A stretch of DNA of 64,000 nucleotides from Rhodospirillaceae bacterium (GCA_018666155.1 JABJAH010000007.1:1-64000); one strand, 5' to 3'. Numbered from the stretch's first letter, positions 8,544 through 17,767 are shown. A program made the numbers and translations. Notes: generated by a model not told the origin, from the letters alone.

Positions 8544-9008
8544 CTATGGCCGATTTGAAGGCGGTGGTGGAACTTTGACCTGATGCCCGTTCAGTCGCAA
8601 CCAGCGAACCCAGTCATCTTGGATGAGGCTGGCCTGCCGAGCGAGGTCGCGGTCTTGATCTTCAAAGGCGCGTCGATAAATCTGAGTGCTCGGAACAAAG
8701 AGGTCGTGCCAGGCTTCGGGCAGTTCAGAATGCAGCTTGCTGAGCACTTCATCACGCACCAGATCGGCCTGTTGTGCAGCTTGATTATACCGCTCGATCA
8801 AATAGCGAGCATCACTGGGATCGATTAAGCCGCCCTTACCGTTAGCGTAGGCGATGGCCTCTCTGACCTCGAGCATAGCTTGGTGATAGTGCTGCGCATT
8901 GGCTGCATCTTCTGGGGTCCATCTGGTAAAAAACAGCCACGCCCCAATAATAATAGCGGCGGCAAGCGCACCCAGGCCAACTCCTTTTTGTTTAAGCGAG
9001 AGCGTCAA
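8544..9008 (-). CDS. membrane-anchored hypothetical protein
   Basis: This 154-residue protein has one N-terminal transmembrane segment (residues about 9-27, GLGALAAAIIIGAWLFF) and a soluble helical domain of about 120 residues that should face the periplasm. The soluble part is rich in Gln, Ala and Asp with heptad-like spacing (YLIERYNQAAQQADLVRDEVL). I do not recognise the family. The start is a TTG at 9008 overlapping the arsC stop by 4 bp, which suggests coupled translation. Its partners are arsC upstream and the phosphatase downstream. Confidence 0.65.
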   Translation of the reverse strand: MTLSLKQKGVGLGALAAAIIIGAWLFFTRWTPEDAANAQHYHQAMLEVREAIAYANGKGGLIDPSDARYLIERYNQAAQQADLVRDEVLSKLHSELPEAWHDLFVPSTQIYRRAFEDQDRDLARQASLIQDDWVRWLRLNGHQVKVPPPPSNRP

Positions 9009-9346
9009 AGAATTTCCAGAACACTTTCTGGTGGACGGCCCATGGCGGCTTTCTTGCCAGAGACGACGATGGGGCGCTCAATGATTGCGGGGTGCTCTAC
9101 CATCGCTTTGATGATTGCGGCATCAGTCATGGTGCCAATATCCAAGCCAGCCTCTTTTGCTTCCTTCTTGCGGATGATATCGCCCGGCGCGGCGCCCAGC
9201 ATGCTCAGTATATCTTTGAGCGTCGATTGGTTGGGTGGCGTATCTAGGTAGCTGATAATTTCAGGGGCGATGCCCTGTTCTTCGATCAGCGCCAGAGTCT
9301 GACGCGACTTCGAGCACCGAGGGTTGTGATAGATGGTCACAGCCAT
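9005..9346 (-). CDS. arsC: arsenate reductase, glutaredoxin-linked type
   Basis: This 113-residue protein is of the ArsC (plasmid R773-type) family. The catalytic Cys11 sits in NPRCSKSR. The arsenate-binding arginine is in IERPIVV, and RPPESVLEIL is the typical C-terminus. It reduces arsenate to arsenite using glutathione and glutaredoxin. There is no arsB, acr3 or arsR gene beside it, so it may act in general housekeeping or be the related YfgD-like type. ATG 9346 lies 24 bp after the metallohydrolase stop. Confidence 0.9.
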   Translation of the reverse strand: MAVTIYHNPRCSKSRQTLALIEEQGIAPEIISYLDTPPNQSTLKDILSMLGAAPGDIIRKKEAKEAGLDIGTMTDAAIIKAMVEHPAIIERPIVVSGKKAAMGRPPESVLEIL

Positions 9347-9370
9347 AGTTTTAGATCTCCGATAAGGCTT

Positions 9371-10273
9371 TTAATTGCTGAGTTCCTGATAGAGCCGGGT
9401 GGCAAATATTTTGCCTTGGTCGGCTCTGACCGAAAAAGCAGGGTCGTAGGTCTTTGTTGGGTCGCTATCCAGGAATTGTTTGAGGGTTTTGCCGTCTTCG
9501 ATGGCCTGAAGGGTAATCGCTTTCATGCCTTTCAGCATGGCGAGTGTTTTCATAGCGCCGGCGCGGTCTGAAATTACGCCGTGGCCCGGAATAACAATCG
9601 TGTCTTCGTCGGTGATTTCGCCCAAACGCTCTAGCGCCGCGATTTCTCCATTCAGTGTGCCGCCTGTGGACGAGTCAATGAACGGATAGGAACTGGTGAC
9701 ATAAACGTCACCGGTATGAACAACATTGGCCTCTGTGAATTGGATAAAGGCATCTGAATCCGTGTGGGCGTTAGGCACGTGAATCATACGAATGGTGAGG
9801 TCGTTGAATCGCAGGGTAGCGGTGTCGTTATAGGTAATGACCGGCAAAGCGGATTCTGGAGAAGCAGGTTGGTTGAAATTGAACGCTTCGACGAATTGAT
9901 CCGAGGACATACGCACGTATGTATTGTCATGAGCGACGATGGTTTTACCGGCGCGGCCATAGTTTTCATTGCCGCCCGTGTGATCCCAATGCCAATGGCT
10001 GTTGACCACATAGCGCAACGGTTGATCGGTGAGTTCCGCAATCGCTGCGTCAATCTTCGCTGTCATTTCGGCGTATTGATCATCAACGATGAGCACGCCG
10101 TCATCACCGATGGAAACTGCGAGGTTGCCGCCGGCGCCCATGAACATATGGATGCCATTGCGGACGGCGCTGGCTCGAATTTGTGCCGTGTCCGGGCTTA
10201 ATTGGGCAGATGCGGGCTGAAATCCAGCTATCGCCAAGAATGCAAAAAGGGTCGCCGTAAGAGGCCGGGTCAT
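9371..10273 (-). CDS. secreted metallo-beta-lactamase-fold hydrolase
   Basis: This 300-residue protein has a Sec signal (about residues 1-23, ending ASAQ). The zinc motif HWHWDH is intact and is followed by ligands in PNAHTDSD, HTGDVY and IPGHG. The pattern resembles the subgroup close to B1 lactamases and quinoprotein-relay metallohydrolases, which act in the periplasm on lactams, lactones or thioesters. I shortened the start to ATG 10273; the longer frame to 10399 lacks a signal at its N-terminus. The gene lies 70 bp after carbonic anhydrase and 24 bp before arsC. Confidence 0.88.
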   Translation of the reverse strand: MTRPLTATLFAFLAIAGFQPASAQLSPDTAQIRASAVRNGIHMFMGAGGNLAVSIGDDGVLIVDDQYAEMTAKIDAAIAELTDQPLRYVVNSHWHWDHTGGNENYGRAGKTIVAHDNTYVRMSSDQFVEAFNFNQPASPESALPVITYNDTATLRFNDLTIRMIHVPNAHTDSDAFIQFTEANVVHTGDVYVTSSYPFIDSSTGGTLNGEIAALERLGEITDEDTIVIPGHGVISDRAGAMKTLAMLKGMKAITLQAIEDGKTLKQFLDSDPTKTYDPAFSVRADQGKIFATRLYQELSN

Positions 10274-10343
10274 CGTGCGTATCCTTTTAAGACGGTTGTG
10301 ATTCTCCACCATCATATCACGCGCAATGGAGAGGGGGAGGCCG

Positions 10344-10985
10344 TTAGACAAAATCCTCGAACCGGTCTTTCTCTGGGTTGAGCCAATGGACAAAGCCATT
10401 ACGGATATCGAAATAGAAGCCGTGAATATTCAGGCTACCGTCTGCTACACGGCTGGTTACCCAGGGAAATGATTGAAGGTTTTGGATGGAAAGCCGGACC
10501 ACGGCTAGTTCAGTTTTGATCGTCCGATCGGGATCGATGTGACCATCACCGGCCTCTCCGGCATCCTGAACGGCTGGCATGGCGATGGACATCCAGGGGC
10601 CAATAAATTCTCCGACAGGCGGCTCCCCATCGGCCATTTCGATCAAGGCGTTAACACCACCACACTGGGCGTGTCCCATAACAATAATGTCAGTGACTTC
10701 TAAACCCTTGATAGCGAACTCCAGGGCGGCGCTGGTGCCGTGATAGCCAGGCTTCGGTTCGTAGGGCGGCACGACGTTGGCGACATTGCGGACAATAAAG
10801 AGATCACCCGGGTCTTGGTCGAACATCAAGGTTGGGTCGACCCGTGAGTCGCTGCACGCGATGACCAGCGCTTTTGGGTCCTGACCACGGTCAGCCAGTT
10901 TTTTGAATAAAGGCTGGTATTCCGGCAATCGCGTGTCCCGGTACCGCTTGTGCCCTGACCTCAAATTTTCGACTAACGATGACAT
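10344..10985 (-). CDS. beta-class carbonic anhydrase
   Basis: This 213-residue enzyme interconverts CO2 and bicarbonate in the cytoplasm. Zinc ligands are Cys44, His105 and Cys108 (ACSDSRVDP and GHAQCGG), with the Asp46-Arg48 dyad that controls the active site. Its length matches the family. It follows the MFS gene by 34 bp and precedes the metallohydrolase by 70 bp, so it is probably in the same run of minus-strand genes. Confidence 0.93.
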   Translation of the reverse strand: MSSLVENLRSGHKRYRDTRLPEYQPLFKKLADRGQDPKALVIACSDSRVDPTLMFDQDPGDLFIVRNVANVVPPYEPKPGYHGTSAALEFAIKGLEVTDIIVMGHAQCGGVNALIEMADGEPPVGEFIGPWMSIAMPAVQDAGEAGDGHIDPDRTIKTELAVVRLSIQNLQSFPWVTSRVADGSLNIHGFYFDIRNGFVHWLNPEKDRFEDFV

Positions 10986-11019
10986 CTATGCTCCTGCACA
11001 ATCTTTAAGGTGACGCGAT

Positions 11020-12240
11020 TTAAGGTGCTGAAACCCGCCTCTGAATTATCAGTAGACGGGTGGCGTTGGCAACGACAACCAGCACCAGGAGGAGGCTGAT
11101 GGCGAAGGGCAGGTTTAGGTTGATGTCGAGAAAGAAGCTGCCGGCGATCAGCGGGCCACAAACCCGCCCGACCATGGAAAACCCATTCGATATACCAAGC
11201 ATGTAGCCCACTTTGTCTTCTGGGCTCACTTTGGTCAGGACGCTCGATAATACGGTGCTCCATATCCCAACACCGACAATCGCGATCCATAGGCCGGCTG
11301 CGGATATCCAGACGTTGGTGCCGAGCAACATGATCGATAGGCCTATGACATCAAGAGTTCCGCCTACCAGATAGGAGCCGACATCTCCGAGACGCTTCGT
11401 TAGAGGCCCGACAAGACCGAGCGTCGCAACCATATAGCCCAGACCCATCGCCGCCATGCCGAAGCTGACATCATCGGGCCCCCAATTGTGCAGTCCTTGA
11501 GCCCAGAAGGCGAAGGCAAACTGGTCCGATCCGCTGACATAACCGGCGATCAGGAATTGCCCGATAATCATAGCCATCCCGACGCGCCCGATAAGGACGC
11601 GCGGCGGCACGGTGCCACCCTCGCCAATAGTTTCGAGTGTCGCGTCTGAAGGCGCGGGCGTTGCTTTTCTGTTCGACCCAACTCGGGTTTCCTTCAGGAA
11701 CATGACGCCAATCAAGGTTGCAATCGCGGCGAGGCCAGCTGCCAGGAACGACGGTGTCGCATGAGTAAAGCTCGCGAGGTCCTTGCCCATCAATAATCCG
11801 CCGAGCACCGGCCCGATTGAGAACGCCATGGCAGTCGCACCTGTTGCGTACCCCAAGGATTTGGACCGGTTTTCGTGGTTGGTGGAGTCCGCCACCATGG
11901 CGAAGGCGATGGAAACATTACCGCCGGTCACGCCCTGCATAGCTCGAACGACAAACATGGACTCCAGGCTGTCGACCAACCCAAAAATAATAAAGGTTAT
12001 GGAACTGGCGGCGAGAGACAGCATAAAGACCGGCTTGCGACCGAACTTGTCGGACAGACGGCCCCACATCGGCGCAAAGACGATGATCAACGCTGGCATC
12101 AGCGTGAAAAGCAGAGAAATCTCAAATGAACTGGCGCCGTACTTCTGTCCGATAAACGGCAGCATCGGTAAAATAATACTCGACGGAATAACCGCGGCAA
12201 AAATGGTGATGAACAAAACAGGCACGAGCCAGCATACCAC
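11020..12240 (-). CDS. major facilitator superfamily transporter (DHA1-like)
   Basis: This is a roughly 406-residue protein with about 12 hydrophobic segments. The loop 2-3 signature GRLSDKFGRKP marks the drug:proton antiporter DHA1 group (TetA-like). A second half-signature appears before the seventh segment. It would export small hydrophobic compounds, or import in some relatives. The start is uncertain: GTG 12240 lies at the beginning of the first membrane helix, the frame stays open for 31 more codons up to a TAG at 12334-12336, and none of those is ATG, GTG or TTG. It is divergent from hisC. Confidence 0.88.
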   Translation of the reverse strand: MVCWLVPVLFITIFAAVIPSSIILPMLPFIGQKYGASSFEISLLFTLMPALIIVFAPMWGRLSDKFGRKPVFMLSLAASSITFIIFGLVDSLESMFVVRAMQGVTGGNVSIAFAMVADSTNHENRSKSLGYATGATAMAFSIGPVLGGLLMGKDLASFTHATPSFLAAGLAAIATLIGVMFLKETRVGSNRKATPAPSDATLETIGEGGTVPPRVLIGRVGMAMIIGQFLIAGYVSGSDQFAFAFWAQGLHNWGPDDVSFGMAAMGLGYMVATLGLVGPLTKRLGDVGSYLVGGTLDVIGLSIMLLGTNVWISAAGLWIAIVGVGIWSTVLSSVLTKVSPEDKVGYMLGISNGFSMVGRVCGPLIAGSFFLDINLNLPFAISLLLVLVVVANATRLLIIQRRVSAP

Positions 12241-12379
12241 AGCCGTTGATGGAAACAGTGCCTGACTTGGGTCATGGGAGGTTGGTAAGTCAACGGGTTT
12301 GTCATGGCGCTTGATCCGGTTGGTCTTAGACGGCTAGCGTGCCTTGGACATATTGTGCCAACGCTCCCGGAGAACATGA

Positions 12380-13471
12380 ATGCCGCTCGTACCCCGCCCA
12401 GGCCTTGATCGCATTCAGCCCTATCAACCTGGGCAACGGCCCATCGGTGGCGGTGGTCCCGGCGTTAAATTGTCGGCCAACGAATCAGCGCTTGGTCCAA
12501 GCCCCAAGGCTATGGCCGCTTATGCCGATGCCGCGGGTGTGATTGAGCGATATCCTGATGCCAATGCCGTGGGTATTCGCCAAGCTCTCGCCGACCGATA
12601 CGGCCTCAAGGTCGAAAATATCCTGATGGGGATCGGCTCCGACGAATTGCTGAGCGCTTTGGTCCGGACCTATGCAGGGGCGGGCGATGAAGTGCTGTAT
12701 CCGACAGCCACCTTTCCCATGTATCGGATTTACGCGCTGTCCACCGGAGCTGACATTGTTCAAGCACCCGACGCCGGCTATCGCGCCGACGTTGATGCTC
12801 TCCTTGCCGCGGTCACAGAACGCACCAAAGTTGTGATCGTCGCCAATCCTAATAATCCAACAGGAACTTATCTGCCGGCGGACGAGATGGCGCGCCTACG
12901 CGATGGTCTGCGCGATGACATTCTTCTCATCATTGATGCCGCCTACGCGGAATATGTGACTAAGACGGATTATGACGCCGGGATCGCTTTGGTCGACGGG
13001 ACGGACAATACGGTCATGACCCGGACATTCTCTAAAGTGCATGGCATGGCGTCTCTGCGCATTGGCTGGTGCTATGCCCATGCGGATATCGTGTCTCTGG
13101 TAGGTCGCATTCGGTCGCCCTTCAATGTATCGAGCGCCGGGCAGGCGGCTGGGATTGCGGCCCTTGTTGATAAAACCCATGAGGATACAGTCGTCGCTCA
13201 CACGGCGAAATGGCATGGCATCGCGACGCAACGTCTATCGGCCCTAGGCCTCGAGATCACGGGCACCGAAGGCAACTTTGTCTGCGTCGGGTTTCCCGAT
13301 GAAGACGGCAAGCGGGCAAAAGACGCTGACGCTTTTCTACGCAAGAGCGATATCATTACACGCGGCATGGCCGGGTTCGGTTTGCCCAAGCATTTACGCG
13401 TCACCATCGGGACAGATGAAGAGATGGAAGTTTGCATCGACGCTATTGAGGCGTTCGTTCGCGCGTGGTGA
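12380..13471 (+). CDS. hisC: histidinol-phosphate aminotransferase
   Basis: This 363-residue fold-type I PLP enzyme transfers an amino group to imidazole acetol phosphate in histidine biosynthesis. The PLP lysine is Lys219 in TRTFSKVHGMASLRIGW. N-terminal LSANESALGPSPKA and ANPNNPTG are standard elements for substrate and PLP binding. Some family members act on aromatic amino acids instead. ATG 12380 has GGAGA six bases upstream. No other his gene is nearby. A hairpin follows the stop closely. Confidence 0.9.
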   Translation: MPLVPRPGLDRIQPYQPGQRPIGGGGPGVKLSANESALGPSPKAMAAYADAAGVIERYPDANAVGIRQALADRYGLKVENILMGIGSDELLSALVRTYAGAGDEVLYPTATFPMYRIYALSTGADIVQAPDAGYRADVDALLAAVTERTKVVIVANPNNPTGTYLPADEMARLRDGLRDDILLIIDAAYAEYVTKTDYDAGIALVDGTDNTVMTRTFSKVHGMASLRIGWCYAHADIVSLVGRIRSPFNVSSAGQAAGIAALVDKTHEDTVVAHTAKWHGIATQRLSALGLEITGTEGNFVCVGFPDEDGKRAKDADAFLRKSDIITRGMAGFGLPKHLRVTIGTDEEMEVCIDAIEAFVRAW

Positions 13472-13475
13472 AGAC

Positions 13476-13517
13476 AAAAAAATCCCCGGCAGCCTTGGGA
13501 CGAGGCATTTGCCGGGG
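13476..13517 (-). terminator. intrinsic terminator between hisC and the coiled-coil gene
   Basis: CCCCGGCA at 13484-13491 pairs with TGCCGGGG at 13510-13517; the long loop itself can form a small GCCT/AGGC stem. The run of seven A at 13476-13482 reads as seven U after the stem on the minus strand, so it terminates the 13629-14051 transcript. It may also slow transcription leaving hisC. Confidence 0.75.
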
Positions 13518-13628
13518 TGGGATCAGTATAGGACGGGTTGGTAAGGGACCGTTTGTGGCTGCACTCTCTTAGCGGGGCGTCAGCTGGGACCGGATGGTAA
13601 GGGCCGGTCTTGGGATTTTTATGGGTCG

Positions 13629-14051
13629 TTATGATTCTTTCATGACGCCTTTGACTTCGACGAGATGAGACGTGATCGCTTCATTGACTTCGTTGTACGC
13701 CGCTTCCATCTCCTGAATTCTCAGGCGAAGGCTGCGCATTTCTTCCATTTCTTTGTCGGTCATCGGTGTTTTATTCGATGCCACCATTAAGGTCATGGCC
13801 AGATAGCGAGCCTTAAGCTCAGCAATCATCTTGGCTAAGGCAATCATCTCGTGCGGGTCGATCACATCGACATGTTGCTTCAACGCCCGTTTCATTTCGT
13901 CTTCTACGACATGAGTGATGTGGCGTGCGAACTGACTTGCTGTCAGAGGCGGCTGTCCCGCTTTGCCATGGTCATGGTCAAAGGAGGGGCTCGACTGCGA
14001 TGTCTTTTCGTCCTTGTTGCTACGGACGGCAATAAAATCAATCACGGACAT
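13629..14051 (-). CDS. hypothetical coiled-coil protein
   Basis: This 140-residue cytoplasmic protein has a low-complexity, His/Ser-rich N-terminal third (SSPSFDHDHGKAG) and a strongly helical remainder. A likely coiled coil covers about residues 95-130, with heptads such as MEEMRSLRLRIQEMEAAYNEV. No known catalytic motif is seen. Length and layout resemble small structural or regulatory proteins. It is transcribed away from the dehalogenase at 14329 and ends at the terminator at 13476-13517. Confidence 0.65.
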   Translation of the reverse strand: MSVIDFIAVRSNKDEKTSQSSPSFDHDHGKAGQPPLTASQFARHITHVVEDEMKRALKQHVDVIDPHEMIALAKMIAELKARYLAMTLMVASNKTPMTDKEMEEMRSLRLRIQEMEAAYNEVNEAITSHLVEVKGVMKES

Positions 14052-14328
14052 GGCGGCTTCCTTACGTCACTCGTTCGTTTCACATTCGCGTGGCCGTTCA
14101 GGCCTGTGCCCTAATAGGTGCAAGGGTCATGCCAGTCAGGTAAACGGCTCATTAATACAACAATTACAATGAGTTATTGGGCTGTCATCGGCTCAGCTGG
14201 CACCTCTCGCCCAGAGAACGGGTCAAACCCGCCGGGCTGCTCGGCAACCTCTGCCGGGTGGCTCGCTGTTGGGTGTCATGCCACTGTGGCAATTGAGCTT
14301 ACGCGTTGCGCAGCCCAGGAGATCGCTT

Positions 14329-15219
14329 GTGCCCGGCAAAGGTCCTTTTTCCGCCGACTACCCATTTGAGTCCCATTACGCCGAAATCGACGGCGCAAAG
14401 ATGCACTATTTGGATGAAGGGGAAGGGCAGCCGTTCATTCTGCTTCATGGCAACTCCACCTGGTCCTACATGTGGCGCAACATCATTCCGCATTTGACCA
14501 AAGTAGGCCGCTGCATCGCTCCCGATCTTGTTGGCTTTGGCAAGTCTGAAAAAGTCGATAGCGAGTACCGTTACTTTGACCACTACAACTATCTCGAGAA
14601 ATTCCTCGATAGTTTGAACTTAGATTCATTTGTCATGGTCTTGCATGACTGGGGCGGGGGCCTCGGTTTCAATTACGCGATGTCTCATCAGGACAAGCTC
14701 AAGGGCCTCGCCTTCTTTGAGACCTTCGTCCGTACGTTTGATAGCTGGGATGACTGGCCAAAAGATTTGCTCGAAGGCTTTCAGGCGTTCCGCCAGCCCG
14801 ATGTGGGCTGGGATCTAATCGTAAACAAGAACGTCTTCTTGGAAGAGGTGCTGCCCTACGGCGTGCACCGTGGCCTGACCGACGAAGAAATGAAGATGTA
14901 CCTGGAGCCGTTTATCGATCCGGCCACGCGCAAGCCGTTGTGGGTGTGGCCGAAGGAACTGCCCATCGAAAACGACCCGCCCGACGTCTCTGAAGTTATT
15001 ACCAACTACATCGCTGAACTACGGAAGTCCCAGGTGCCGAAGTTACTCTTCCACGTCCAGCCCGGGGCCATCGTTCCTCCCGAAACAGTCGAGAAGTGCC
15101 GAGCCGAGTTTCCCAATCTGGACGACGTGTTTCTTGGCGCTAGCGGCCACTATGTCGCCGAAGACTTCCCCCATGAGATTGGGGAGAAAGTTGCTGCGTG
15201 GAGTAAGGGGTTTATCTAG
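14329..15219 (+). CDS. haloalkane dehalogenase family protein, subfamily II-like
   Basis: This 296-residue cytoplasmic alpha/beta hydrolase shows the full catalytic set of haloalkane dehalogenases: nucleophile Asp107 and halide-binding Trp108 in LHDWGGG, second halide ligand Asn42 in HGNSTW, catalytic Glu131 in FFETF and base His274 in SGHYVAED. Glu after strand 6 places it with subfamily II (DhaA/LinB type). It would replace halide by hydroxyl on alkyl halides. The start is GTG 14329, because AGGAG sits seven bases upstream and the resulting length matches the family; the frame is open to a TTG at 14269. It is divergent from the coiled-coil gene and unlinked to the array at 38.8 kb. Confidence 0.88.
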   Translation: MPGKGPFSADYPFESHYAEIDGAKMHYLDEGEGQPFILLHGNSTWSYMWRNIIPHLTKVGRCIAPDLVGFGKSEKVDSEYRYFDHYNYLEKFLDSLNLDSFVMVLHDWGGGLGFNYAMSHQDKLKGLAFFETFVRTFDSWDDWPKDLLEGFQAFRQPDVGWDLIVNKNVFLEEVLPYGVHRGLTDEEMKMYLEPFIDPATRKPLWVWPKELPIENDPPDVSEVITNYIAELRKSQVPKLLFHVQPGAIVPPETVEKCRAEFPNLDDVFLGASGHYVAEDFPHEIGEKVAAWSKGFI

Positions 15220-16150
15220 CGCGGCCGGGTCGCTTGCAGTTCACAACAAACTCAGGGTGATCGAGCCCGATGAAACTCGCATTCAGGGCTGCGTGTCCGT
15301 TCACCGTCGGCTTCTCACTGCCATTTTGGTAGGCTTGCAAGGCGAGAGCATTGCCGAAAAACCCTGACGTCCAAATGATCCGCCGCATCTGTATACCGAG
15401 CGTGTCGCCGCCCAACCAGACGAAGTCGCCTTGATTGTGAACCCTGACGTCTTTGAAGTTGACCCAACCACCATCGGCGGCCTTATGTCGTCCATAGCAA
15501 GAGTAGAAGCGCGCTTTACGAAACCGCTCGAATTCATCGAGGCCACGAATTCGTTTGCCGGATGTGTCATGGACGAGATCGCTACGCCACAGATCGCCCC
15601 GGCTTAGAATTCCTGTCGCTTCGACAACGACATCTTCTCCGCCCTCGGTCGTGATACAGGCGCCGGGATCGGTCGCGCCTTTAAATTGGCTGGCCTCTCG
15701 TTTCCAGTACAACACGCACTGTTGGTTAAAGCGGTAATCGCCTGCCGAAAGATCTGCTGCCGCGTCGGCATTGCCTGCGAGATAATTCCAATCACCGTTG
15801 GTGCTAAACCACAATTCATGAGCGATGGCTTGGCGCTCGACGTCGGCATAGAAGTGATGGACGGACACGTAATTCAAGTCGCCCTGTAGACCCTCTGTTC
15901 CGTAATTTTCGATAACGAACAACACGCCCGGAAGGGTGTTCGACGTGACGGCCTGATACTTCATATGAATACGGCCATGGCGCATGTCGTCGGGCAAACC
16001 TTGGATGCTTTCATTGAAGGTTTGTATTTCATTGTCCCAGTTGCCCGAGAACCAAGTGACGAAGGTGTCAAAGTCACGCTCGATCTCGGTTTGCGCGGAT
16101 GCGGGTATGGCCAGCAGAGTTAAGAGTGTCGTTGCAATGAGCAGTTTCAT
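15212..16150 (-). CDS. secreted CpcT/CpeT-like protein
   Basis: This 312-residue protein has a clear signal peptide (MKLLIATTLLTLLAIPASAQ). The body resembles the CpcT/CpeT chromophore lyase family: FDTFVTWFSGNWDN at the start, a conserved QQCVLYWKR region, FKGATDPGAC and a later SDLVHDTSGKRIRG. In cyanobacteria this family attaches bilins to phycobiliproteins; members without phycobilisomes have no known role. The start is ATG 16150, 2 bp after the oxidase stop, so it is the last gene of the IclR operon. Its stop overlaps the convergent dehalogenase by 8 bp. Confidence 0.6.
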   Translation of the reverse strand: MKLLIATTLLTLLAIPASAQTEIERDFDTFVTWFSGNWDNEIQTFNESIQGLPDDMRHGRIHMKYQAVTSNTLPGVLFVIENYGTEGLQGDLNYVSVHHFYADVERQAIAHELWFSTNGDWNYLAGNADAAADLSAGDYRFNQQCVLYWKREASQFKGATDPGACITTEGGEDVVVEATGILSRGDLWRSDLVHDTSGKRIRGLDEFERFRKARFYSCYGRHKAADGGWVNFKDVRVHNQGDFVWLGGDTLGIQMRRIIWTSGFFGNALALQAYQNGSEKPTVNGHAALNASFIGLDHPEFVVNCKRPGRAR

Positions 16151-16152
16151 GA

Positions 16153-17742
16153 TCAGAGTCCTAACGCGCCGGGGTTCATCAATCCCTTGGGGTCGACATG
16201 GGATTTTAGAGATCTGACCATGGCGATGGCACCGGCGTCGCGCTCGCGGGTGTATGGATAAGCTTTGCCGATCTGCATATGGATGCCACCGCATTCATAG
16301 ACGCAGTCAATAATTCCTTGCTTCATTTCAGCCACCACTTTGCGACCTTCTATATTGGGTTCGAAGGTCTTGATGCTCTTGAGGACATCGGGGTCAGTGT
16401 GGCGATCAATGAATGCGGCGCGTGAGTCTTCCCAATAGAAAACCGGCTCAAAAAGAAAAGCATTTGTCGCAATGGTGGTGAACATTGACGCTTTGACGAT
16501 TTTGTACTGTTCCATCTTTTCGGCGTAACGACTGTAAAGCGCATCGATTTTGGTTTTGAACTCTTCGACTCGGGAGAAGGGCAATATGCCGTGCATGGCG
16601 AGCCAGCGTTCACCCGATGTGCCCATGAGAGAGAAAGGCGGGAACGGATAAGCGCGGACAACGGCCGGCACAGTGTTGACGATCTCGTTACCATGGGGCC
16701 CGACAGCGTTGCGCAACGCTTTGAGCTGGCTTTTCATGTCACGCATGTCCCGGGCTTCGCAAATAAAGTGGGCCGTGTATTCCGCTTTATCGATGAATCG
16801 TTTTCCAGCTAACGCGATCTTCAGCATCTGCCAGGCACCCGCGAAAATATTGCGCCCGGCCATGCCCACGGCCCAAAGCGTTTTCAAATCCTGCGCCAAG
16901 CCTTGGCCGCCAGTGAACACTTTCATGACCGTTGAATCGAAACCAAAAGCTTCTGTCGGCAAGCCTTCGCGTGCTGCGGCTGCCATGCCTCGGTGCATGC
17001 CATTGAATTTTTCAAACCCATAGGACAAGCCCATGACGACTGGCATGCGGGGTTGCAGCCTGAGCGTTATTGTTGCCTTGATCCCAAGAGCGCCGGCGTC
17101 ATTACAAAACAGACCTGTTAGGTCGGGCCCGTAGTGGCGAAAAAACGGCGAATGATTAGGCTGCCCTGCGGAGCCGGTTGTGACGATGGAGCCATCAGCC
17201 AAAACCACTTCCATGCCCTCTGCCGCCACGCCAGACGGTCCGTATTTCGAAGACCCATAGGTCACACTGCCTTGGGACATGGATCCACCGACCGTGGCGT
17301 TTAGGCCTGAGAATGGTCCCCAAAAGACTGGCCGCACACCCTTGTCTTTAAGAACGTCTTCTATGGCGGCCCAGGTGCATCCGGACTCGACCGTGATAAA
17401 CATGTCTTCTGTGTTGATCTCGAGAATGCGGTTCATTTTACGCGTATCGACGGTGACTCCATTACTCGTCGTTGGAATGTAGCCATCGGTGTATGAAAAG
17501 CCGCCACCACGGGGGAACAACGCAACGCCAGCGGATGTGCACGCCGCCACGGCCTTGGCCAGTTTATCTTTGCTGTCCGGTTGAATGACGGCCAACACTG
17601 TTGGGCCCTGGTTGTAGACATCCTGTGAATAATACGCTCGTTCACTTTCATCCGTAATGATGTTGTCGGATCCCAATATACCGGTGAGAGTATCGACGAG
17701 GCTTGATTGAGAATTACTGGATGAGTCGTGTGCTTCAGACAT
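16153..17742 (-). CDS. FAD-linked oxidase (vanillyl-alcohol oxidase/GlcD-like)
   Basis: This 529-residue flavoprotein has an N-terminal FAD_binding_4 domain, with pyrophosphate loop FPRGGGFSYTDGY around residue 80 and a GGSMSQGSVTYGSSKYG segment around residue 150. A C-terminal FAD-oxidase domain follows and the protein ends PKGLMNPGAL, as in GlcD, VAO and p-cresol methylhydroxylase relatives. It should oxidise an alcohol, hydroxy acid or phenolic side chain. It lies between the double hydrolase (25 bp) and the CpeT-like gene (2 bp). Confidence 0.88.
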   Translation of the reverse strand: MSEAHDSSSNSQSSLVDTLTGILGSDNIITDESERAYYSQDVYNQGPTVLAVIQPDSKDKLAKAVAACTSAGVALFPRGGGFSYTDGYIPTTSNGVTVDTRKMNRILEINTEDMFITVESGCTWAAIEDVLKDKGVRPVFWGPFSGLNATVGGSMSQGSVTYGSSKYGPSGVAAEGMEVVLADGSIVTTGSAGQPNHSPFFRHYGPDLTGLFCNDAGALGIKATITLRLQPRMPVVMGLSYGFEKFNGMHRGMAAAAREGLPTEAFGFDSTVMKVFTGGQGLAQDLKTLWAVGMAGRNIFAGAWQMLKIALAGKRFIDKAEYTAHFICEARDMRDMKSQLKALRNAVGPHGNEIVNTVPAVVRAYPFPPFSLMGTSGERWLAMHGILPFSRVEEFKTKIDALYSRYAEKMEQYKIVKASMFTTIATNAFLFEPVFYWEDSRAAFIDRHTDPDVLKSIKTFEPNIEGRKVVAEMKQGIIDCVYECGGIHMQIGKAYPYTRERDAGAIAMVRSLKSHVDPKGLMNPGALGL

Positions 17743-17767
17743 GGCGTTTTCTTTCTTGCAACAAGAA

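Noticed and set aside
12099..12377. 92-codon minus-strand frame over the MFS start
   Set aside because: It is out of frame with the transporter's first helix and has no motif; the transporter frame is clearly coding.
13541..13628. Second terminator candidate with GACCGG/CCGGTC arms
   Set aside because: The stem is short and the T run is offset by several bases; support is too weak.
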